Below the pieces are notes generated by a model. The model did no database searches. It saw only the letters and a program-made list of their open reading frames with translations, and was not told the DNA's origin. DNA of 38,729 bases from positions 1-38,729 of the forward strand of contig CAZBVS010000003.1 in assembly GCA_964495575.1 (NCBI GenBank), read 5' to 3'. Shown one piece after another: positions 31,427 through 38,729 of the stretch. Made by a program: the position numbers and the translations under genes. The DNA is from DATGCT01 sp964495575. Lineage in GTDB: Bacteria; Patescibacteriota; Minisyncoccia; UBA6257; GWB1-50-10. The stretch's first letter is position 1. Every line of letters starts with the position of its first letter.

Positions 31427-31684
31427 ATGCCAAATACAAACGCCGCTAAAAAAGCCTTACGTCAAAATAAAAGAAGACACCAAAAAAACCTCCAAAGAAA
31501 AAAGAAAATGAAGGAGGCTATTAAACAATATAAAAATCTCATCAACAAAGGAAAAGATAAAAAGGGAAAAGAACAACTCAGTGAAGTCTATAAAGTTGTA
31601 GATAAACTAGAAAAAGTGGGCTACTTTAATAAAAGTAAGTCTAAGAGAATAAAATCAAGACTAGCTAAAAAGTTAAATAAATAA
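31427..31684 (+). CDS. rpsT: 30S ribosomal protein S20
   Basis: 85 aa. S20 is a three-helix 16S rRNA-binding protein. It shows 'MPNTNAAKKALRQNKRRHQKN' at the start (family 'MAN..SA.KR.RQ...R...N'), a basic central helix and the end 'NKSKSKRIKSRLAKKLNK' (family '..n.asR.KSrLak.'). Single-gene unit with its own promoter and terminator, divergent from ileS. Confidence 0.93.
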   Translation: MPNTNAAKKALRQNKRRHQKNLQRKKKMKEAIKQYKNLINKGKDKKGKEQLSEVYKVVDKLEKVGYFNKSKSKRIKSRLAKKLNK

Positions 31685-31704
31685 CTTTTTATTAAAAAAT
31701 AATC

Positions 31705-31730
31705 AAAACCGCCCTCTAGGCGGTTTTTTA
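31705..31730 (+). terminator. rpsT terminator
   Basis: AAAACCGCC-CTCTA-GGCGGTTTTTT. Confidence 0.85.
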
Positions 31731-31734
31731 AAAC

Positions 31735-31752
31735 AACTCAACGGTTTGAGTT
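31735..31752 (-). terminator. Terminator of the mutM-holA unit
   Basis: AACTCAA-CGGT-TTGAGTT, 14 nt beyond the stop of holA (minus strand), followed by TTGTTTT. The sequence resembles the terminator at 25317-25342. Confidence 0.6.
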
Positions 31753-31766
31753 ATTTATTTTAAACA

Positions 31767-32579
31767 TCATCTTTTATCTAAAACAAAGGAAAGCAAGGCT
31801 TCTTCATACTCCAACCCCCCAGATTTTATAGAAACATCATATTCACTCAACTTTTTTGCTTTCTTTCCTCTAGCTTTATAACCTAAAGAATTAAAAGCAT
31901 GGCTTATAGACTCTCCGTTTAAAAACAAACCCTCCAAATAACTTAAACCTTTAAAAACACTGTTAGAGTTCATTATCTTCCCGGTTATTTTATATATTTT
32001 TTCTCGGTTGTTCCATTCTATAATTTTATTTAAATCATTCTTACTAACCGGTAATTCAAAACCTGCTAAAGAAACTTTATCTAATTGATTAATTATCCTC
32101 CAACTTCTGTATTTATTATTTTTAATATAAAACATAAAATATCTTTTTGCAGGTTTTGAAAATGTTAACCCCCTCTTTTTACACTCTTTAGCAAAAAACT
32201 TTGAGAGTTTTCTTCCTTCTAATTCAGCAAACTCCTGAACCTTAGCAGGAGAATTTAATAAAAACTTAAACTTTTTATTAGGTTTCCTTTCTTGAGAAAT
32301 AATAATAAATACCTTCTTATTATCTAAATAAGACTTTAAAACCTCTCTCCATTCTTTTTTAGAAATCTTCGTCCCGTTCTTAACAACCGCAAGCTTAGAA
32401 TCAACAAACATAGAAGGTTGTTTTAAAAAGTCTTTAACATTAAGCCAAACCTCTTTATCTTCATCTAAATCAAAAAACACAACATCAGCATCTTCATGTT
32501 TAGATTTGTAAGAGTCTATCAACTCCTTTTTCTTTCTCTTTCTTATATATGAATCTTTTCCATACAAAGTTATTATCAT
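31767..32579 (-). CDS. holA: DNA polymerase III subunit delta
   Basis: 270 aa, rather short for HolA. Delta opens the sliding clamp as part of the clamp loader. The start 'MIITLYGKDSYIRKRKKKEL' is the usual 'iyLl.G.d.yl......' strand-helix. 'PSMFVDSKLAVVKNG' matches 'sLFs.rrLvvv....'. 'AELEGRKLSKFFAKECKKRG' matches 'f..l....l..wi...a.k.G', and 'RIINQLDKVSLAG' matches '.l.nEl.KL..y'. Divergence is considerable but the order of motifs is right. Its start overlaps the mutM stop (ATGA), so the two are translationally coupled. Confidence 0.82.
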   Translation of the reverse strand: MIITLYGKDSYIRKRKKKELIDSYKSKHEDADVVFFDLDEDKEVWLNVKDFLKQPSMFVDSKLAVVKNGTKISKKEWREVLKSYLDNKKVFIIISQERKPNKKFKFLLNSPAKVQEFAELEGRKLSKFFAKECKKRGLTFSKPAKRYFMFYIKNNKYRSWRIINQLDKVSLAGFELPVSKNDLNKIIEWNNREKIYKITGKIMNSNSVFKGLSYLEGLFLNGESISHAFNSLGYKARGKKAKKLSEYDVSIKSGGLEYEEALLSFVLDKR

Positions 32580-33490
32580 GATTTTTTATTTTGACAATTA
32601 GGACAAAAACGAGCTGATCGACTACTAATCTTTATTCTCTTAATCTCCGTTCCACATCTTTCACAACCCTCTCCTTCTTTTTGGTAAATATCCAACTCTC
32701 TGCCGTATCGTCCTTTTACCCCTTCCGGATCCCTAAAATCATCAATGCTTGTTCCTCCTAGCTTAACAGCTTTCTTTAAAATACTAATAATCTCTTGATA
32801 TAAAACCCTTACTTTATCTTCTTTAATTTTATTAGCCGGTGTTAGCGGATGAATTTTAGCTCTCCACAATACCTCGTCTGAATAAATATTACCTATTCCG
32901 GTAATAACCTTCTGATCCATTAATAAGCTCTTGATCCGTTTTCTTCGTTTAGTTAAAATATTCTTAAATTTTTCAAAACTAAAATCTTTACTTAAAGGAT
33001 CAACCCCTAAATCTAAATCATCAGAATTTAAAATATCTCTTTTTTTACCACACAAAACCTTAGCAAATCTTCTTAAGTCAGATAACGCCAACATCTGATT
33101 ATTATCTAAATAAAAGATCAGTCTAATAAATCGGTTCTTAGAATCTATCATATTTCCTTTCTGGTTTTCCGGTACCCATTTTTGATCCTCCCATTTTTTA
33201 TTATACACCTCATCCACGTTTTTTCTTCTCTCCCACCTACCTATTAAAAAATGGCCGGTCATTTTCATATGAACCAACATCATTTTACCTTCACTTAACT
33301 CAAATAATATATTCTTACCAGATCTATAAACATCCTTTATTTTTCTTCCAATAACACAATTTTTAAACTCCCTCTCAGAAGAATTTTTAAAATACTTCGG
33401 CCAATCCGTCCAAACATCTTTTATTTTTCTTCCAATTATTTTATTTCTTAAACCACGAACTGTTGTTTCTACTTCTGGTAATTCTGGCAT
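32576..33490 (-). CDS. mutM: Formamidopyrimidine-DNA glycosylase (Fpg)
   Basis: 304 aa. Fpg removes oxidised purines such as 8-oxoguanine and nicks the abasic site. The catalytic N-terminus MPELPEVETTVRGL (Pro2 nucleophile, Glu3) is perfect. 'LVHMKMTGHFLIG' carries the conserved Lys/His strand region, and 'GIGNIYSDEVLWRAKIHP' is the helix-two-turn-helix. The C-terminal zinc finger has Cys276, Cys279, Cys296 and Cys299 ('CERCG...FCPNCQ'). A segment around 85-115 is longer than usual. Encoded just ahead of holA; stop codon TGA. Confidence 0.96.
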   Translation of the reverse strand: MPELPEVETTVRGLRNKIIGRKIKDVWTDWPKYFKNSSEREFKNCVIGRKIKDVYRSGKNILFELSEGKMMLVHMKMTGHFLIGRWERRKNVDEVYNKKWEDQKWVPENQKGNMIDSKNRFIRLIFYLDNNQMLALSDLRRFAKVLCGKKRDILNSDDLDLGVDPLSKDFSFEKFKNILTKRRKRIKSLLMDQKVITGIGNIYSDEVLWRAKIHPLTPANKIKEDKVRVLYQEIISILKKAVKLGGTSIDDFRDPEGVKGRYGRELDIYQKEGEGCERCGTEIKRIKISSRSARFCPNCQNKKS

Positions 33491-33527
33491 ATTGATATAT
33501 TATCATACAACAAATTAAAAAAAGAAA

Positions 33528-33553
33528 CCCGCATCTTAATAAAAAGATGCGGG
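33528..33553 (-). terminator. Terminator of the 246-aa lipoprotein gene
   Basis: CCCGCATCTT-AATAAA-AAGATGCGGG. The stem design is close to that of the 55-bp repeat (CCCGCACTTT / AAAGTGCGGG), which follows the other lipoprotein genes. Confidence 0.8.
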
Positions 33554-33564
33554 GTATTAAATTT

Positions 33565-34305
33565 TTATTTCATCTCAGGACCAAAAGCATAACTGTACGC
33601 CTCAGGTCTGGATACATGAAAATAAATACGTTTCTTCCGAGAATATCCTACCACCGTATTGCCACGATAGTACTTTATATCAACATACAAGTTTCCATAC
33701 TGTCGGTAGTTCAGTAAATTCCATTCCTTATAATATATTCTATCGCCATCTCTACCAGAAAAATGTTTAACCTGGTCTCCGTTAATTCGCAAGACCCCAG
33801 GATTATTACTGTTATATACAATCTGAATTCCTAACGTGTGCTTCAATCTCGGTACCGGCAAACTTCTTCTTGATCTACCCGTACTATTGTATCGCTGGGT
33901 TTCGGATAAACGAGAACTAGACTCATCAACAAAATTTATTTTTCTGTCTGAAATTTGAACATCGGACGTCCGATACTCATACAAGTGAAGTACGTCAGTA
34001 TAGCAACCAACATAATCTCCAGCAGCGTTGTACATCAAAGCTGCTACCGGAATTTCCATTCCTCGAAAAGGAACAGAAGCCTCAGTCCGAAATGAACCAC
34101 CAGGCGGCATCTCCGCTACTTTCTCTCCTCTTATATATATTTCTGAATAATAAGAAGAGTTATTATAAAATGGAACATCTGTTCTTCTCGCAACAGCCTC
34201 CACTACGCTTGGAAACTCTATCACAACCCGAGAACCTCTGGTTGCACTACACCCGGACATTACAATCAATAAAAAGACCATTGATATAAATAGTAACTTT
34301 CTCAT
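33565..34305 (-). CDS. Lipoprotein of unknown function, 246 aa
   Basis: The lipobox MSGC has its lipidated Cys at residue 19 after a hydrophobic core (LLFISMVFLLIV). The mature part is rich in Arg, Tyr and Ser and seems mainly beta-structured ('FYNNSSYYSEIYIRGEKVAE', 'LGIQIVYNSNNPGVLRINGD', 'NLYVDIKYYRGNTVVGYSRK'). No family is recognised. The gene has a consensus promoter, a full AAGGAGG ribosome binding site and its own terminator. This makes it unlike the neighbouring housekeeping genes and similar to the lipoproteins at 3842 and 5888. Likely membrane-anchored on the outer face. Confidence 0.82.
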   Translation of the reverse strand: MRKLLFISMVFLLIVMSGCSATRGSRVVIEFPSVVEAVARRTDVPFYNNSSYYSEIYIRGEKVAEMPPGGSFRTEASVPFRGMEIPVAALMYNAAGDYVGCYTDVLHLYEYRTSDVQISDRKINFVDESSSRLSETQRYNSTGRSRRSLPVPRLKHTLGIQIVYNSNNPGVLRINGDQVKHFSGRDGDRIYYKEWNLLNYRQYGNLYVDIKYYRGNTVVGYSRKKRIYFHVSRPEAYSYAFGPEMK

Positions 34306-34344
34306 AACTACCTCCTTATATTTAATTTTTCATTTTCTAACCAT

Positions 34345-34373
34345 ATTATATCATTAATACTAAATACAGTCAA
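34345..34373 (-). promoter_or_regulatory. Consensus promoter of the 246-aa lipoprotein gene
   Basis: TTGACT (34368-34373), a 17-bp spacer and TATAAT (34345-34350). It also lies just upstream of the divergent GspE-type gene. Confidence 0.8.
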
Positions 34374-34419
34374 ACAATAAACCTTGTCAAAAAAGAATAA
34401 ACAAACTACCCTTAAAGTA

Positions 34420-36093
34420 ATGGAAAACAAAAAAGACTTAGATAATTTTTTATCAAAACAACGCCGAGAAGCTGAAGAAAGAGACGCTAAGAGAAGAGCC
34501 GAAAAACACAACCTAGATTATATCAACCTAGTCTCGGTTAAAACCCCTACAGAAATAGAGGCTCTCAAACTTGTTGATGAAAAGGATGCAAGAGAGGCCC
34601 TACTCTCCCCTATTAAAATAGTAAAAAACAACCTTAAGCTTGCCGTCTATGATCCAGAAAACAAAAAAGCTCAAAAAATAATAAACGAACTCAAAAAAAA
34701 TTACGATGTCTCCGTGGCTGTAGCTTCAAAGTCAGGCCTCAAACATACCTGGGAGTACTATGAACACGTAGAGAAAAAAGCAAGTGATATAACAGGAAGC
34801 GTTGATATTACTCCTAAAAAAATAGAAAAAATAAAAGAAGAAATAAATAATATAGAAGATTTTTCTAAAAAAACAAAGAATTTAGAAAACAAAAGAACCT
34901 CCAAAATATTAGAAACGATATTAGGTGGTGGAATAGCCTTAAAATCATCTGACGTTCACATCGAACCAGAAGAAAAAAAGGCTGAGATACGAGTAAGAAT
35001 AGATGGCATGCTTCATTCTGTCTCAGATAAAATTTCTTTAAAAACTCAAAGCTCTATCGTCACCAGAATTAAACTATTATCCGGCTTAAAACTTAACGTA
35101 AAAGACGAACCTCAAGACGGCCGATTCACAATCGAACTTCCAGATAGAAAAATAGAAATAAGAACCTCTTTAATCCCTTCTGAGTATGGAGAAACAATAG
35201 TGATGCGACTTCTTGATCCTGAATCTTTAAAAATCAACTTAAAAGACCTTGGTTGGAGAGAGGATGATTTAAAAATAATTAGAAAAGAAATAAGTAAACC
35301 AAACGGCCTAATCTTAAACACCGGTCCAACTGGCTCTGGTAAAACAACCACCCTCTACGCCTTCCTTAGAAAAAAGGTTTCTCCAGAAATAAAAATAATC
35401 ACTATCGAAGACCCTATTGAATACCACATCGAAGGAATATCCCAAACCCAAGCAGACCCTGAAGCTGACTATACTTTTGCTAGTGGTCTAAGATCAATTC
35501 TTAGACAAGACCCGGATGTAATTCTTGTCGGAGAAATTAGAGACTCTGAAACTGCTGGAATTGCTCTAAACGCGTCCTTAACCGGTCATATGGTTTTCTC
35601 AACCTTACACACAAATCATGCCGTCGGCGCCATCCCTCGTCTCCTAGACCTAAACGCTAAACCAAATGTTTTAGGGCCCGCCTTATCAATCATCATTGCC
35701 CAAAGATTAGTCAGAAAACTTTGTGACCACTGTAAAATCAAAAAAGAAATAGACAAAAAAACAAAAGAAAAAATAAATAAATTTATAAACCAACTCCCTG
35801 ATCGAGTAGATAAAGAAAAATACAAAGATATAAATATATATGAGGCTAACCCAGAAGGCTGTAAAAAGTGTAACGGTATAGGATATAAAGGTAGAACCTC
35901 AATATTCGAATTATTCACAATATCCGATAAAATTGAAGAAGAAATATACAAAAACCCAACTGAGATAGAACTTCAAAAACTAGCTAAAGACCAAGGTATG
36001 GTCTTCATGCAAGAAGACGGAATATTAAAAGTAACCCAGGGAATAACCAGTTTTGAAGAAGTAGAAAGACTTACCGGACCAATAGAGTGGTAA
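34420..36093 (+). CDS. Type II secretion / type IV pilus assembly ATPase (GspE/PilB family)
   Basis: 557 aa from ATG 34420. A TTG at 34384 would add 12 residues, but the candidate promoter TTGTCA-N17-TACCCT ends 7 nt before 34420, in the leaderless pattern of other genes here. The N-terminal half has a charged coiled region and a GspE-N-like domain ('LLSPIKIVKNNLKLAVYDPE'). The ATPase shows 'SDVHIEPE', Walker A GPTGSGKT (302-309), the Asp box 'TIEDPIEYHIEG', Walker B 'DVILVGEIRDSET' and the His box 'GHMVFSTLHTNHA'. A C-terminal zinc site has CDHC and CKKC. It powers pilus assembly or secretion; CPR cells commonly use type IV pili. No other pilus gene is in the window. Confidence 0.92.
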   Translation: MENKKDLDNFLSKQRREAEERDAKRRAEKHNLDYINLVSVKTPTEIEALKLVDEKDAREALLSPIKIVKNNLKLAVYDPENKKAQKIINELKKNYDVSVAVASKSGLKHTWEYYEHVEKKASDITGSVDITPKKIEKIKEEINNIEDFSKKTKNLENKRTSKILETILGGGIALKSSDVHIEPEEKKAEIRVRIDGMLHSVSDKISLKTQSSIVTRIKLLSGLKLNVKDEPQDGRFTIELPDRKIEIRTSLIPSEYGETIVMRLLDPESLKINLKDLGWREDDLKIIRKEISKPNGLILNTGPTGSGKTTTLYAFLRKKVSPEIKIITIEDPIEYHIEGISQTQADPEADYTFASGLRSILRQDPDVILVGEIRDSETAGIALNASLTGHMVFSTLHTNHAVGAIPRLLDLNAKPNVLGPALSIIIAQRLVRKLCDHCKIKKEIDKKTKEKINKFINQLPDRVDKEKYKDINIYEANPEGCKKCNGIGYKGRTSIFELFTISDKIEEEIYKNPTEIELQKLAKDQGMVFMQEDGILKVTQGITSFEEVERLTGPIEW

Positions 36094-36109
36094 AATTACC
36101 TTAACAAAA

Positions 36110-36276
36110 CAAAAAGGGTTCCGCTTAAAGACCTGTGGGCAAAAATATGTTCGCCTCGGAGGAGGGTGTAGGGAGTCGTTTCGAGGAATGACTCAGCCGA
36201 AGCCGAAACATCCTAGTTCTAGAAACGACCCCCAGATTTTACCCACAGGTCCCTAGGCAGAACCTCTCATCTGTCC
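36110..36276 (-). ncRNA. Structured small RNA, probable 6S-like RNA
   Basis: A roughly 165-nt transcript is predicted on the minus strand from a consensus promoter to a T-rich end. It folds as a long rod. The closing stems are GGTTCTGC / GCGGAACC (36257-36264 with 36117-36124) and ACCTGTGGG / CCCACAGGT (36242-36250 with 36131-36139). A large asymmetric internal bubble follows, whose 3' side can form a small CCTC / GAGG hairpin. An upper stem GTCGTTTC / GAAACGAC (36222-36229 with 36175-36182) leads to an apical stem capped by a C-UUCG-G tetraloop (36195-36204). Size, rod shape, central bubble and single-gene promoter fit 6S RNA, which sequesters RNA polymerase. Sequence identity with known 6S RNAs is not evident to me, so the name is tentative. 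It is not SRP RNA, RNase P RNA or tmRNA. Confidence 0.6.
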
Positions 36277-36279
36277 AAA

Positions 36280-36308
36280 AGTATAACACACAGAAAAACG
36301 AATGTCAA
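36280..36308 (-). promoter_or_regulatory. Consensus promoter of the structured RNA
   Basis: TTGACA (36303-36308), a 17-bp spacer and TATACT (36280-36285) on the minus strand. It is one of the best-matching sigma-70-type promoters in the window, and there is no open reading frame downstream. Confidence 0.85.
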
Positions 36309-36357
36309 CTCCTGTTTTTTGTTATAATAAAGGTATAAATCAACTTTATAAAAATAC

Positions 36358-37314
36358 ATGAAAAAGACTCTAGAGCTTATATTAAGACCTAAGGAATGGG
36401 AAGACTACATAGGTCAAGAAAAAATAAAAAACAACCTTAGATTAATTATTAAGGCTGCTAAACAAAGAGAAGAGCCCTGTGATCACCTCCTTTTTCATGG
36501 TCAAGCAGGGTTAGGAAAAACCACCCTTGCTCACATAATTGCAAAGGAAATGGATGCTCAAATAAAAACCACCTCCGGTCCATCTTTAGAAAAAACGGGT
36601 GACATGGCTGCTATCCTCACAAACATAGAGCCTCACGAAATACTCTTTATTGATGAAATACACCGAATGAACCGAGCAGTTGAAGAAGTTTTATACCCCG
36701 CCCTAGAAAGCAGGAAGCTTCATTTAGTGGTAGGAAAGGGTCCTTCCGCAAAAACTCTTTCTATAGACCTCCCTCCTTTCACTGTTGTAGGAGCAACCAC
36801 TAAAGCAAACCTTTTATCCTCACCATTTAGATCAAGATTTGGTGCAATATTTAAACTAGATTATTACAACGAAGAAGATATTAAAAAAATAATTGAAAGA
36901 TCTGCAAAAATTTTGGATATCTCCACAAAAGAAGAAGCTCTTCAAAAACTAGCCTCTGCTTCGAGGTTTACCCCAAGAACCGCTAACAGACTCCTAAAAA
37001 GATGCCGGGACTGGGCTCAGGTTCATAAGGATAATATAATAGATAAAGAGTCTGTAGAAAAAACATTAGAAATGATGGAGGTTGATGAATTAGGCTTAGA
37101 AGAGATGGATAGAACTCTCCTAAAAACAATAATTAAAAGATTTAATGGTGGTCCTGTGGGTATCCAATCCCTCGCCGCCTCTTTAAATGAGGACCCTGGA
37201 ACAGTAGAGGAAGTATATGAACCATTTCTTATTCAAATAGGCTTATTAAAAAGAACCCCCACCGGCAGAGTTGCCACTAAAAAAGCATATAATCATTTAA
37301 AAAACAAAGATTAA
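36358..37314 (+). CDS. ruvB: Holliday junction DNA helicase motor RuvB
   Basis: 318 aa. RuvB is the AAA+ motor that drives branch migration with RuvA (gene at 18242). 'LRPKEWEDYIGQEKIKNNL' is the usual start of the core. Walker A is GQAGLGKT (48-55), Walker B 'ILFIDEIHRMNR' (DEIH 99-102), and the sensor and Arg-finger region 'VVGATTKANLLSSPFRSRFG'. The C-terminal winged helix includes 'GGPVGIQSLAASLNEDPGTVEEVYEPFLIQIGLL' (parts) and 'RTPTGRVATKKAY'. A TATAAT lies at 36323-36328. tsaE begins 3 nt after its stop. Confidence 0.97.
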   Translation: MKKTLELILRPKEWEDYIGQEKIKNNLRLIIKAAKQREEPCDHLLFHGQAGLGKTTLAHIIAKEMDAQIKTTSGPSLEKTGDMAAILTNIEPHEILFIDEIHRMNRAVEEVLYPALESRKLHLVVGKGPSAKTLSIDLPPFTVVGATTKANLLSSPFRSRFGAIFKLDYYNEEDIKKIIERSAKILDISTKEEALQKLASASRFTPRTANRLLKRCRDWAQVHKDNIIDKESVEKTLEMMEVDELGLEEMDRTLLKTIIKRFNGGPVGIQSLAASLNEDPGTVEEVYEPFLIQIGLLKRTPTGRVATKKAYNHLKNKD

Positions 37315-37316
37315 GG

Positions 37317-37763
37317 ATGACTACCCAAAAAACATCTCAATCAGAACAAGAAACTAAAGAAATAGCTAAAAAAATAAAAAAAATATTAACTGATAACCCT
37401 GATAAAAATGTAGTCGCCCTTACCGGAAACCTAGGGGCTGGAAAAACAAAACTAACCCAGTTTCTTGCTAAAGAATTTAATATCCCAAAAAATATCGTAA
37501 GCCCCACTTTTCTGGTAATGAAAAAATATAAACTATCCTACGATAACCTTAATTATTTTTATCACGTTGATGCTTACCGCTTAGAGAATGAAAAAGGTTT
37601 AGAAAAAATAGGTCTTAAAAAAATCATCAATAATAAAAAGAACTTAGTAATTATTGAATGGGCTGATAAAGTAAAAAAAATAATTCCGAGTAACGCTTTA
37701 TGGATAAGCCTTCAACACGGAAAAAATAAAGAAGAAAGAATTATAAACATTAAAAATGAATAG
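37317..37763 (+). CDS. tsaE: tRNA threonylcarbamoyladenosine biosynthesis ATPase TsaE
   Basis: 148 aa. TsaE is the P-loop partner of the TsaB-TsaD complex that forms t6A37 on ANN-decoding tRNAs. Motifs are Walker A 'LTGNLGAGKTKL' (GNLGAGKT 37-44), 'VSPTFLVMKKY', 'YHVDAYRLENEKGLEKIGL' and 'LVIIEWADKVKKIIP'. It is between ruvB and polA, and its 3' end overlaps the polA start by 8 nt, so the three genes form one unit. The other tsa genes are not in the window. Confidence 0.96.
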   Translation: MTTQKTSQSEQETKEIAKKIKKILTDNPDKNVVALTGNLGAGKTKLTQFLAKEFNIPKNIVSPTFLVMKKYKLSYDNLNYFYHVDAYRLENEKGLEKIGLKKIINNKKNLVIIEWADKVKKIIPSNALWISLQHGKNKEERIINIKNE

Positions 37764-38729
37764 AAAAACAAAAAAAATACTCCTAATAGACGCAAACTCA
37801 TTTATTCATAGATCCTTTCATGCTCTCCCGCCATTAGAAACACCCGAAGGTGAACCTATTGGGGCAATATATGGTTTAACAAACACCCTCTTAAAGGTAA
37901 TAAGAGATGAAAAACCAAACTATGTAGCCGCTGCTTTTGATACTCCTAAAAAAACCTTCCGCAGTGACATGTTTGAAGAATACAAGGCTCACCGCCCTGA
38001 CGCCCCTGACGAACTAAAACAACAAATTGTAGAGGCATACAATTTATTCAAAGCTTTTGGAATAAAAACCTTAGAAAAAGAAGGTTTTGAAGGAGATGAT
38101 GTTTTAGGAACGCTAGCTAAAAAATTTACAAAACAAAACGGGGTAAAAACCTTCATTTTAAGTGGCGATCTTGATATTCTTCAATTAGTTGACGACAAAA
38201 ATACAATTGTTTTAACTCCAAAAAGAAAAATTTCCAAGATGAAAAGGTATGATGAAGAAAAGGTAAAAGAAAGATTCGGGGTCCCCCCTCACCTTCTCCC
38301 AGACTATAAAGGGTTAGTTGGAGATTCTTCAGATAATATCCCGGGAATATATGGGGTTGGCCCAAAAACGGCCGAAAAACTACTATCAAAATATAAAACC
38401 ATAGAAAATCTATACAAAAACATAAATCAAGAAAAAGAAAGTGCTGTAATTAAAAAAATAAAAAATAATAAACCTAAAGCAATTCTCTCTAAAAAGCTCG
38501 CAACCATAAAAAGAGATGTTCCTCTAAAAATATCCTTGGATCAGCTAAAATATTCAACAAATAATGATCAATTAATTAAATACCTTAAATCACTAGGTTT
38601 TAAAACTCTCGTTAAAAGATTAGAAAATAAAAAAGAAAAGAAAAATTATAAATTTCCCAAAAATACCATCATCATAAATTCCGACAATTTAGAAAAGAAA
38701 AAATTAAAAAACAACCAAACAAAAGTAGC
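37756..38729 (+). CDS. polA: DNA polymerase I, N-terminal 5'-3' exonuclease part (3' end outside window)
   Basis: 324 codons are visible and the frame is open at the window edge. The start is ATG 37756, overlapping the end of tsaE. The 5' nuclease domain has 'LLIDANSFIHRSFHALPPL', 'GAIYGLTNTLLKVI', 'AAFDTPKKTFRSDMFEEYKA' (Asp and Arg/Lys active-site region), 'GFEGDDVLGTLAKKF', 'FILSGDLDILQLVDD' and the helix-hairpin-helix 'LVGDSSDNIPGIYGVGPKTA'. These acidic residues bind the metals that cut 5' flaps. The polymerase domain would follow beyond the window, so it cannot be confirmed that this is a full PolA and not a stand-alone exonuclease. Confidence 0.9.
   Translation, partial: MNRKTKKILLIDANSFIHRSFHALPPLETPEGEPIGAIYGLTNTLLKVIRDEKPNYVAAAFDTPKKTFRSDMFEEYKAHRPDAPDELKQQIVEAYNLFKAFGIKTLEKEGFEGDDVLGTLAKKFTKQNGVKTFILSGDLDILQLVDDKNTIVLTPKRKISKMKRYDEEKVKERFGVPPHLLPDYKGLVGDSSDNIPGIYGVGPKTAEKLLSKYKTIENLYKNINQEKESAVIKKIKNNKPKAILSKKLATIKRDVPLKISLDQLKYSTNNDQLIKYLKSLGFKTLVKRLENKKEKKNYKFPKNTIIINSDNLEKKKLKNNQTKV

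Noticed and set aside
3842..33490. UGA recoding, as in some CPR lineages
   Set aside because: TGA ends the genes at 5575 and 32576 with correct family C-termini, and no in-frame TGA is needed anywhere.
34384..34419. TTG at 34384 as start of the GspE/PilB-type gene
   Set aside because: The TTG overlaps a candidate -35 element (TTGTCA), and the ATG at 34420 fits the leaderless promoter spacing. The extra 12 residues carry no conserved motif.
36110..36276. SRP RNA or RNase P RNA as identity of the structured RNA
   Set aside because: The SRP core (GGAAG/AGCAGCC loop) and the RNase P signature GAGGAAAGTCC are absent, and the RNA is too short for RNase P.
1..38729. CRISPR arrays, insertion sequences, tRNA or rRNA genes
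   Set aside because: No regularly spaced direct repeats, transposase ORFs with terminal inverted repeats, or cloverleaf and rRNA sequences were seen apart from the tmRNA.

Overview
The window is AT-rich and gene-dense, and it uses the standard stop codons (TGA is a genuine stop, for example at the end of mutM). The gene set is that of a Candidate Phyla Radiation (Patescibacteria) genome. It has single-copy housekeeping genes in short operons, a streamlined peptidoglycan gene set (MurB, a MurE-like ligase), a DUF5679 zinc ribbon, a membrane-anchored Clp-type ATPase, a PilB/GspE ATPase, and very large fibronectin-type-III surface proteins. This lineage call is inference from gene content; no 16S rRNA is present. 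One run of 100 Ns (5626-5725) shows that the sequence is a scaffold.

Left part (1-10.9 kb): an accessory cell-surface region. It holds the N-terminal 1229 codons of a giant FN3 protein, two related lipoproteins with Ig-like (Big_5) domains that share promoter, leader and terminator, and a secreted protein with VGIGTT(N/E)P repeats. It also holds a HEXXH protein and several small uncharacterised genes. Three genes here share a promoter box containing a TTATCCACA-like 9-mer, and two of them also share an identical 40-bp leader. A 55-bp terminator repeat occurs three times, two of them flanking the assembly gap.

Middle part (10.9-25.3 kb): housekeeping operons. clpP (+) converges with tyrS-cupredoxin-permease-SLOG (-). 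Next come a beta-CASP nuclease, then ruvA-murE-archease (-), divergent from murB-flippase-like-small membrane protein-Clp ATPase (+). The latter converges with the ribosomal operon infC-rpmI-rplT (-), which is divergent from a DUF5679 gene.

Right part (25.3-38.7 kb): a two-gene membrane unit, a Phd/RelE-type toxin-antitoxin pair with a palindromic operator, and ileS-smpB-tmRNA. The IleRS carries an inserted histidine-phosphatase domain. Then follow rpsT, mutM-holA, an isolated lipoprotein and a PilB/GspE ATPase. A structured RNA on the minus strand with a consensus promoter is probably a 6S-like RNA. The window ends with ruvB-tsaE-polA, with polA running off the edge.

Most interesting points: the phosphatase domain inside IleRS; a Clp-family ATPase that has lost its first-module catalytic residues and both aromatic pore loops; the probable 6S-like RNA; a recurring TATAAT-N6/7-ATG arrangement that implies leaderless mRNAs; and the shared regulatory box and leader in the surface region.
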